Positions 7,137 through 11,586 of a stretch of 11,586 nt of DNA are shown here, one piece after another. The stretch lies in contig DIHQ01000132.1 in assembly GCA_002420235.1 (NCBI GenBank), positions 1-11,586 of the forward strand. The letters run 5' to 3'. Numbering within the stretch: the first letter of the stretch is position 1; each line of letters starts with the position of its first letter. Position numbers and translations under genes: made by a program. Under the pieces are notes generated by a model. The model did not search any database, was not told where the DNA came from, and worked only from the letters and a program-made list of their open reading frames with translations. The stretch is from Flavobacteriales bacterium UBA5692. Lineage in GTDB: Bacteria > Bacteroidota > Bacteroidia > Flavobacteriales_D > Sanyastnellaceae.

Positions 7137-8339
7137 ATGGATGCATTTATTGTAGATGGGGTTCGAACTCCAATTGGGAATTTTGGCGGTTCTCTTGCTC
7201 CAGTAAGAACAGATGATCTAGCTGCTATTGTATTGGAGGAACTTTTAAAGCGCAATAGTCAATTGGACCCAGCTGTTATTGGGGACGTGCTTCTGGGATG
7301 TGCCAATCAGGCAGGCGAGGATAACCGTAATGTTGCACGCATGGCATTGCTTATCGCGGGATTTCCTCATTCAGTTCCAGGCGAAACAGTCAATCGGCTG
7401 TGTGCCTCTGGCATGGCGGCGACCGTAAATGCCTCAAGAATGGTTGCGTGTGGAGACTCAGAAGTGGTTGTGGCTGGAGGAGTTGAGCACATGACTCGAG
7501 GCCCATGGGTTATGTCCAAGGCTTCGAAAGCGTTCGGACGGGACAGCAAACTTCATGATACGAGTTTCGGTTGGCGATTTGTGAATCCAAGATTGGCTGA
7601 GGTATACGGTGTAGATGGGATGGGGGAGACCGCGGAAAACCTGGTGGATCAGTATGGCATCTCCCGAGCGGACCAAGATTCCTTTTCCGCTTGGTCTCAG
7701 CGAAAAGCTGCGCAGTCGGTTGAGGAACGTGCTGAGGAGTGTGTTGCCGTATCGATTCCTAGACGAAAGCAGGAGCCAATACTCTTCAATGAAGACGAAT
7801 TTATTAAGCCCCAAACCAGTCTAAAAATTCTGGGTAAGTTGCGGCCGGCGTTTCGGCCCAAGGGCAGCGTAACGGCAGGAAATGCCTCGGGTCTGAATGA
7901 TGGGTCTGCTGCACTTCTACTCGCTTCTAAAACGGGTTTAAGCCGGCATGGCTTGAAAGCTATGACTCGAATTTGCTCGTCTGCAGTCGTTGGCGTTGAA
8001 CCACGCGTAATGGGTATTGGACCAGTAGGTGCATCGCGGCTTGCCTTAAAACGGGCAGGATTAAACCTGAGCGACATGGACTTGATTGAGCTTAATGAAG
8101 CATTCGCGGCGCAATCTTTGGCGTGTACTCGCTCGTTGGGATTGGAAGATTTCGATTCTCGATTAAACCCGCAGGGTGGTGCCATTGCCTTAGGCCATCC
8201 GTTGGGTATGACCGGTGCGCGATTATTATTGACTGCTTCTAAGCAGCTTGTTCGTGCTAAGAAACGATATGCGCTCGTTACCCTCTGCATTGGTGTCGGT
8301 CAGGGTTATGCAGTGGTTTTGGAAAATGTTCAGCAATGA
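7137..8339 (+). CDS. paaJ: 3-oxoadipyl-CoA thiolase (PaaJ/PcaF type acetyl-CoA acyltransferase)
   Basis: This enzyme cleaves 3-oxoadipyl-CoA with CoA to succinyl-CoA and acetyl-CoA, the last step of phenylacetate and beta-ketoadipate degradation. The 400-residue length fits the family. Catalytic residues are visible: nucleophile Cys89 (RLCASG), His354 (GHPLG) and Cys384 (CIGVGQG), plus NEAFAAQ and TAGNASGLNDG. Several stretches match PaaJ/PcaF rather than general thiolases: LGCANQAGEDNRNVARMA (53-70), GWRFVNP and the NPQGGAIALGHPLGMTGARL region. A GTG at 7128 would add three residues; ATG 7137 gives the usual MDAFIVDGVRTPIG start and a slightly longer leader behind the promoter. It is followed 7 bp later by paaY, which supports the phenylacetate assignment. 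A general acetyl-CoA acetyltransferase is the main alternative. Confidence 0.88.
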   Translation: MDAFIVDGVRTPIGNFGGSLAPVRTDDLAAIVLEELLKRNSQLDPAVIGDVLLGCANQAGEDNRNVARMALLIAGFPHSVPGETVNRLCASGMAATVNASRMVACGDSEVVVAGGVEHMTRGPWVMSKASKAFGRDSKLHDTSFGWRFVNPRLAEVYGVDGMGETAENLVDQYGISRADQDSFSAWSQRKAAQSVEERAEECVAVSIPRRKQEPILFNEDEFIKPQTSLKILGKLRPAFRPKGSVTAGNASGLNDGSAALLLASKTGLSRHGLKAMTRICSSAVVGVEPRVMGIGPVGASRLALKRAGLNLSDMDLIELNEAFAAQSLACTRSLGLEDFDSRLNPQGGAIALGHPLGMTGARLLLTASKQLVRAKKRYALVTLCIGVGQGYAVVLENVQQ

Positions 8340-8346
8340 GAGTCTG

Positions 8347-8949
8347 ATGATTCAGTCTTTTAAAAACATGATTCCCGTGGTAAATCCCTCGGCCTATGTT
8401 CATCCGTTAGCTGTAGTAATAGGACACGTAACTATTGGCGCAGATTGTTACATTGGACCTGGTGCGGTGTTGCGCGGAGATTGGGGTAGGATTACTTTAG
8501 AAAATGGATCTAACGTACAAGAAAATGCAGTGCTACACATGTTCCCTAGAGACGAGGTAGTGCTCAAAGAGGGCGCCCACATCGGGCACGGTGCGAAAAT
8601 CCATGGCGCCTGCATAGGTGTTCAGGCGATGGTCGGTATGAATGCTGTGGTCCTCGACCATGCTATTATTGGCGACGGAAGTATTGTAGGTGCATTGACA
8701 ATGGTCAAGGCCGATTCGACTTGGGAAGACCGTAGTCTTATAGTCGGTAACCCAGCTCGGAAAATCGGACATGTATCTGACGAAATGCTGGCCCACAAAA
8801 TGGAGGGCACGGCGTTGTACCAGCAACTTCCGAATGATATGAACCACCAGGCTCTGGTTGTCCAGCCTCTGGACGCAAACCCGGGGAATCGGACAGAGGA
8901 CTTTCCCGATTTCGAAACATGGCAGCAACGCCGTAGTAAGAATTCCTAA
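8347..8949 (+). CDS. paaY: PaaY-like hexapeptide-repeat thioesterase (gamma-carbonic anhydrase fold)
   Basis: This 200-residue left-handed beta-helix protein with repeated hexapeptides is related to gamma-carbonic anhydrases. PaaY hydrolyses dead-end CoA thioesters that arise when phenylacetate ring-epoxide intermediates stall, protecting the CoA pool. Visible features are TPVV-like MIPVVNPSAYVHPLAVVIG (8-26), LRGDWGRI (42-49), putative metal-ligand histidines His64, His81 and His86 (HIGHGAKIHG, 78-87), GMNAVVLD (97-104), and the PaaY-like C-terminal helix HKMEGTALYQQL (150-161). ATG 8347 lies 7 bp after the paaJ stop and gives an N-terminus of family length. Upstream in-frame starts at 8248 and 8326 lie within paaJ, and ATG 8368 is a shorter alternative. 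Adjacency to a 3-oxoadipyl-CoA thiolase favours PaaY over a generic gamma-carbonic anhydrase. Confidence 0.85.
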   Translation: MIQSFKNMIPVVNPSAYVHPLAVVIGHVTIGADCYIGPGAVLRGDWGRITLENGSNVQENAVLHMFPRDEVVLKEGAHIGHGAKIHGACIGVQAMVGMNAVVLDHAIIGDGSIVGALTMVKADSTWEDRSLIVGNPARKIGHVSDEMLAHKMEGTALYQQLPNDMNHQALVVQPLDANPGNRTEDFPDFETWQQRRSKNS

Positions 8950-8952
8950 ATC

Positions 8953-9711
8953 GTGGGTAGGTCTGGGAGAAGGAAGGTTGTCTTCAAGGAATTTGAGGTT
9001 CGAGATTCCGAGTGCGCTATGAAGGTTGGAACCGACGCCTTACTGTTAGGCGCTTGGGCCGAAGTTTCCACATCCCAACGTATTATTGATGGAGGTACTG
9101 GCTGCGGAATTGTGGCATTAATGGTTTGCCAGCGTGCAACCCATGCTCAAATCATTGGTGTAGAATTGGAGCCTAAAGCCGTACGTGAGGCGAAAGCCAA
9201 TATGGCAAGAAGTCCCTGGTCTTCCCGCATTAGTGCAATTAAAGATTCACTTCAGTCTTTTGGAACACGTACCGAATACAAAGGATATTTTGACACATTT
9301 TTGATTAATCCTCCCTTTTTTCATGGTAAACCGAAATCGTCTGATTGTGCTCGTAACCTTGCGCGTCACGATGATTCATTGCCGATTCATGTGTTTTTAG
9401 ATGTTGCAAGGGATTTGTTGAATGAAACTGGTAGTCTGCAACTGATATGGCCTTGGGACCGGTGGCAAGAATTAAAGAAAGCTGCTGAGGCTAGGGACTT
9501 TAGTTTGTTGCGAAATGCCGAAGTCCACGGTCGGAAAGATCTTGACCCGAGTCGGGTGCTCAGCCATTGGGTAAAAGGGATCCCTAGTCACGAATCGAAA
9601 AACGAGGTTATCTGGATTGAGACAGGAGAACGGATAAAAGGTTTGCCTCAATTAAGTAAGCGATATAAGGCTTTACTCAATCCCTACGTGGTTTCATGGC
9701 CAGGTGAATAA
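8953..9711 (+). CDS. trmN6: tRNA1(Val) (adenine(37)-N6)-methyltransferase
   Basis: This 252-residue SAM-dependent class I methyltransferase of the TrmN6/YfiC family makes m6A37 in tRNA-Val in E. coli. Features seen are FKEFEVRDSECAMKVGTDAL (11-30; CAMKVGTD is diagnostic), SAM-binding motif I IIDGGTGCGIVAL (44-56), the acidic motif II GVELEP (69-74) and the catalytic NPPFF (119-123), typical of N6-adenine methyltransferases. The C-terminus FSLLRNAEVHGRKD and the HWVKG stretch also follow the family. The start is GTG at 8953, three bases after the paaY stop; no in-frame ATG precedes CAMKVGTD, so GTG is needed. Its place behind two catabolic genes seems to be operon packing rather than a shared pathway. 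It converges on the START-like gene with a 4 bp gap. Confidence 0.9.
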   Translation: MGRSGRRKVVFKEFEVRDSECAMKVGTDALLLGAWAEVSTSQRIIDGGTGCGIVALMVCQRATHAQIIGVELEPKAVREAKANMARSPWSSRISAIKDSLQSFGTRTEYKGYFDTFLINPPFFHGKPKSSDCARNLARHDDSLPIHVFLDVARDLLNETGSLQLIWPWDRWQELKKAAEARDFSLLRNAEVHGRKDLDPSRVLSHWVKGIPSHESKNEVIWIETGERIKGLPQLSKRYKALLNPYVVSWPGE

Positions 9712-9715
9712 AAAC

Positions 9716-10102
9716 TTATGCTCCAAGTACCTGTTTCAATCGCTCAACTTGTGCCGCCCAAAGTTCCTTGGCGTCCTCCACCTCGTCAGCTTCCGCAAAA
9801 TCTGTAACGACTAGGGCTGTATCACCTGTCAAATCGTCTACTTTGATTCTGAATTCAAAGAAGGTGTTGACACTGTTTTCTTCATCTTCCAGCCACCGGA
9901 ATTTGGCAAATTCGTCTCGTTTCTTCGAAATTAAACGGGCACTCTCCTCACTTTCCTCCCAAATAAAGACGTGAACATCTTTTTTGATGTTGACGTCATC
10001 ACAAAACCATTCAGATAAACCGCTAGGAGTGCTAAATATATTAAACAGGACCCCCTTTGAGCTGTTGATTGGAATTTCAATTTGAAACTTTTCTTTTTCC
10101 AT
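9716..10102 (-). CDS. START-like (SRPBCC fold) domain protein, Bacteroidota type
   Basis: This cytosolic 128-residue protein has the START/SRPBCC fold: a small helix-grip domain that binds hydrophobic ligands in other families. The pattern FNIFSTPSGLSEWFCDDVN (20-38), FIWEESEESARLISKK, FRWLEDEE, FEFRIKVDDLTGD, VTDFAEADE and the ending ERLKQVLGA fits the short START-like proteins conserved in Flavobacteriales, for which I know no established function. There is no signal peptide or membrane segment. ATG 10102 is used; an upstream in-frame TTG at 10120 would add six residues and is less likely. It is a single gene, converging on trmN6 (4 bp gap) and divergent from the tRNA gene. I saw no convincing TAnnTTTG promoter upstream. 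Confidence 0.85.
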   Translation of the reverse strand: MEKEKFQIEIPINSSKGVLFNIFSTPSGLSEWFCDDVNIKKDVHVFIWEESEESARLISKKRDEFAKFRWLEDEENSVNTFFEFRIKVDDLTGDTALVVTDFAEADEVEDAKELWAAQVERLKQVLGA

Positions 10103-10205
10103 CCTATACAGAGTAATCAAGCATCGGTAATATAGGCCGATTTAAGCGAATTGTTCTTGCCTTTTAGGTTTTTTGTAGATGGCCCTAATATTCTCATCTC
10201 TGAAC

Positions 10206-10213
10206 TATATTTG
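10206..10213 (+). promoter_or_regulatory. -7 element of tRNA-Met promoter
   Basis: TATATTTG is an exact TAnnTTTG match ending nine bases before the tRNA 5' end, so transcription would start very close to the mature end. No TTG or TTTG is found at the usual 17-23 base distance upstream (a TTTTG at 10171-10175 is 30 bases away), so the -33 half is weak or absent. Confidence 0.5.
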
Positions 10214-10222
10214 CGCCCGCTT

Positions 10223-10296
10223 GGCGGGATAGCTCAGCCGGTTAGAGCGCAGGATTCATAATCCTGAGGTCGAGAGTTCGAGTCTCTCTCCCGCTA
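10223..10296 (+). tRNA. tRNA-Met (anticodon CAT), probably elongator
   Basis: A complete 74-nt cloverleaf can be drawn: acceptor 10223-10229 with 10289-10295 (first pair G-U), D stem 10232-10235 with 10245-10248, anticodon stem 10250-10254 with 10262-10266, loop TTCATAA with anticodon CAT at 10257-10259, and T stem 10272-10276 with 10284-10288 around TTCGAGT. The discriminator base is A10296. No CCA is encoded. The anticodon stem lacks the GGG/CCC pairs of initiator tRNA. A CAT tRNA could also be the lysidine-modified tRNA-Ile2; the overall sequence looks more like Bacteroidota elongator tRNA-Met. Confidence 0.93.
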
Positions 10297-10302
10297 CGGT
10301 TA

Positions 10303-10336
10303 AAAGCCACTGATATCAAATCAGTGGCTTTGTCTT
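10303..10336 (+). terminator. Terminator of the tRNA gene
   Basis: A perfect 12-bp stem (10303-10314 with 10320-10331; core AAAGCCACTGAT / ATCAGTGGCTTT) encloses a five-base loop, followed by GTCTTT. It lies seven bases after the tRNA 3' end, so the tRNA is probably transcribed alone. The stem's own A/T ends mean it could also act weakly on the opposite strand. Confidence 0.85.
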
Positions 10337-10600
10337 TCTGCAAGGTATTTAGTTTCTGAGCTGGTGTTTGCGGAATTCAAGCATCGCACATATTACTACC
10401 GTCTTTACTGTATAATGAAGACAGTGAGGCTTGTAATACGTGTCGGATATGATTTCTTTAGCAGAACCATTTAAGGGTGATGATAGATATCCTATTCCAA
10501 AAGTTTCTCTAAAACATTTTGGCAGAGTATAGCACTACTGATTTTTAAACCAGCTTTTAATCCATTCCTCACTGCATATTTTCAAGCAGAAAGTAAACCC
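10337..10600. other. Intergenic stretch, no gene recognised
   Basis: This lies between the tRNA terminator and the terminator of the RRM gene. I found no cloverleaf, repeat or convincing ORF. The longest ATG-initiated frame noticed (10449-10532, plus, 27 codons) resembles nothing I know. Weak short inverted repeats around 10400-10430 (ACTGT...ACAGT) are within chance. Confidence 0.5.
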
Positions 10601-10628
10601 AAAAAATAGGAGCCATTGGCTCCTATTT
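10601..10628 (-). terminator. Terminator of the RRM protein gene
   Basis: On the minus strand, an 11-bp perfect stem (AAATAGGAGCC / GGCTCCTATTT, 10628-10618 with 10614-10604) and a three-base loop run into six T residues (complement of A10601-10606). It begins 11 bases past the gene's stop codon, a classical intrinsic terminator. The plus strand has no T-run after the hairpin, so it appears directional. Confidence 0.88.
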
Positions 10629-10639
10629 GATGATATCAA

Positions 10640-10897
10640 TTATTCCGATCGCCGTTCTCTTGATTCGCTTTCATTGCAACGGATTGCGCGCCCGTTGAGT
10701 TCTTTGCCCTCCATCGCTTCAAGAGCTACCTCAGCTTCTTCCTGATTTGGCATCTCAACGAAACCAAAGCCCCGACTGCGGCCAGTTTCTCTATCATGGA
10801 TGACTTTAGCTCGTTCTACAACTCCATGAGCTTCGAACGCTTCTCTCAGGGCTAAGTCATCAACTCCCCAAGCAAGGTTTCCTACAAATATGTTCAC
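10640..10897 (-). CDS. RRM-domain RNA-binding protein
   Basis: This small 85-residue protein is almost entirely one RNA recognition motif. RNP2 is IFVGNL (3-8) and RNP1 is RGFGFVEM (about 42-49), with the expected beta-alpha-beta-beta-alpha-beta order. Single-RRM proteins of this kind are widespread in Bacteroidota and Cyanobacteria and bind single-stranded RNA in the cytosol; targets are unknown here. Many flavobacterial relatives carry a Gly/Arg-rich tail, but this one stops after a short charged tail (ESESRERRSE). The start is GTG at 10897; no in-frame ATG lies nearby and the family begins MNIFVGNL. It is a single gene with its own promoter (10903-10932) and terminator (10601-10628). Confidence 0.93.
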   Translation of the reverse strand: MNIFVGNLAWGVDDLALREAFEAHGVVERAKVIHDRETGRSRGFGFVEMPNQEEAEVALEAMEGKELNGRAIRCNESESRERRSE

Positions 10898-10902
10898 GTG
10901 TA

Positions 10903-10932
10903 CAAATTTTAAAGTGCGAAAGTAAGTGTCAA
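10903..10932 (-). promoter_or_regulatory. Promoter of the RRM protein gene
   Basis: On the minus strand, TTG (10932-10930), a 19-base spacer and AAAATTTG (10910-10903) match the Bacteroidota -33/-7 pattern with one mismatch (A for T at the first position of TAnnTTTG). The -7 element ends only five bases before the GTG start codon, so the mRNA would have almost no leader. Confidence 0.55.
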
Positions 10933-11027
10933 TGCCACTTAAACCACTAAATAAGCTCTTTGTGTAACCATTTGTTCAATAATTACGTAGAACGGAGCAT
11001 TCTTTTCTCTTATTCAAATCCGTTTTT

Positions 11028-11586
11028 ATGAAGTATTTATCGATTTTCTTCCTAGCGCTAACGCTTGTGCTGCATAATTCGACGAATTGCTTGAGCCAAG
11101 GGAATTGTACCTCAGAAGACTTGGAGGTAATATGTCAGAACAGTGAATTCATTCAAATGGTAGCTTACCAATGTGGTTTGGAATGTATTTCTGAGGATGC
11201 AGATTGTCTAGTGCAGTGCATGTTGCAGAGTTTAGAATTAAGTTCGTCATGTTTGGAATGTTTTGGCGAACAGACGATATGTGTGGTCACAAATTGTTCT
11301 TTTGAATGCTTATCCGGGACAGAGACAGAATGTGCACAATGTGCACAAGAAAATTGTGAGCTTAGCTTTAATATTTGCGCGGGAATCATCGACCAAGATG
11401 GAGATTCGTGGTCTAATCTTTGCGATTGTGACGACACGAATCCAGTTGTTTTTCCCGGTGCAGAAGGAACCAATCAAGGTTTTGATAATGACTGCAATGG
11501 ATTGCTTACAAGTGCTGAATTGACCACATGTTTGGCTGATGTAAATGGGGATAATGTCACTGGCACATCGGATTTATTACAATTCT
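11028..11586 (+). CDS. Secreted Cys-rich protein with MopE-type metal-binding motif (3' end cut by window)
   Basis: The frame is open from ATG 11028 to the right edge (186 codons, no stop). Residues 1-about 24 form a likely signal peptide (MKY, then LSIFFLALTLVL); no lipobox is seen. Residues 27-117 hold 15 cysteines, mostly as CxxC and CxxxC pairs (49/53, 60/64, 75/78, 90/94, 102/105), suggesting a disulfide-knit helical domain. Residues 122-158 match the MopE-type metal-binding pattern: DQDGDSW, DCDDTNP, FPGAEG, then DNDCNG. Residues 170-183, DVNGDNVTGTSDLL, resemble a dockerin-like/EF-hand calcium loop. In Bacteroidota such proteins often end in a type IX secretion sorting domain; that end is outside the window. 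Function is unknown. The gene is divergent from the RRM gene. I see no good TAnnTTTG match in the 95 bases upstream. Confidence 0.75.
   Translation, partial: MKYLSIFFLALTLVLHNSTNCLSQGNCTSEDLEVICQNSEFIQMVAYQCGLECISEDADCLVQCMLQSLELSSSCLECFGEQTICVVTNCSFECLSGTETECAQCAQENCELSFNICAGIIDQDGDSWSNLCDCDDTNPVVFPGAEGTNQGFDNDCNGLLTSAELTTCLADVNGDNVTGTSDLLQF

Noticed and set aside
7697..8290. Minus-strand 197-codon ORF
   Set aside because: It is antisense to the thiolase, whose catalytic motifs are intact; the antisense translation shows no recognisable domain.
8533..8928. Minus-strand 131-codon ORF
   Set aside because: It is antisense to paaY; its length is explained by the repetitive hexapeptide codons.
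10397..10430. Short inverted repeat ACTGT...ACAGT as an operator or hairpin
   Set aside because: It is a five-base stem with a nine-base loop, no adjacent promoter, and well within chance.
10449..10532. 27-codon plus-strand ORF in the tRNA-RRM gap, considered as a small protein or the remnant of an integrated element beside the tRNA
   Set aside because: There is no promoter, no similarity I recognise, and no duplicated tRNA 3' end that would mark an attachment site.
11263..11523. Overlapping small ORFs on both strands at the right edge (also minus 11165-11473)
   Set aside because: The ATG 11028 frame, which runs open to the edge, has a signal peptide and motif-rich sequence; the others are its shadows.

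Overview
The window looks like a chromosomal segment of a member of the Bacteroidota, most likely a marine Flavobacteriales (Cryomorphaceae/Schleiferiaceae-like) organism. This rests on gliding-motility genes gldF/gldG, a Bacteroidota-type START-like protein, a small RRM protein, an absence of clear Shine-Dalgarno sequences, and several exact or near matches to the Bacteroidota -7 promoter element TAnnTTTG. No mobile element, CRISPR array, rRNA or prophage gene is visible, and most of the window is core genome.

Layout. (1) 1-1260, minus strand: a PhoH-family ATPase followed by the 5' part of purC (SAICAR synthase), coupled by an ATGA overlap; purC runs off the left edge. (2) 1297-5955, plus strand: an SAM hydrolase/halogenase-family (DUF62) protein, an antibiotic-biosynthesis-monooxygenase (ABM) domain protein, a single long ORF joining GldF and GldG, and a DUF4340 membrane-anchored protein. 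Gaps are 27 bp or less, so this is one operon. (3) 5947-7062, minus strand: a GT4 glycosyltransferase whose 3' end overlaps the DUF4340 gene by 9 bp. (4) 7137-9711, plus strand: 3-oxoadipyl-CoA thiolase (paaJ/pcaF), the PaaY hexapeptide-repeat thioesterase and TrmN6 tRNA methyltransferase, packed 3-7 bp apart behind a near-consensus promoter. (5) 9716-10102, minus strand: a START-like domain protein. (6) 10223-10296: tRNA-Met(CAT) with its own terminator. (7) 10640-10897, minus strand: a compact RRM RNA-binding protein with a promoter abutting its GTG start and a strong terminator. (8) 11028-edge, plus strand: the N-terminal part of a secreted, very cysteine-rich protein with a MopE-type metal-binding motif and a dockerin-like calcium-loop sequence. 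It is cut by the right edge.

How the genes may work together. GldF/GldG are membrane components of the Gld ABC transporter needed for gliding in Flavobacterium, and the DUF4340 protein is probably an accessory of that complex; the ATPase GldA is not in the window. PaaJ and PaaY belong to phenylacetate catabolism (last thiolytic step and thioesterase rescue), but the rest of the pathway is absent here. The most unfamiliar item is the Cys-rich secreted protein at the right edge. The most unusual architecture is the GldF-GldG fusion, together with promoters that end within a few bases of the start codon.
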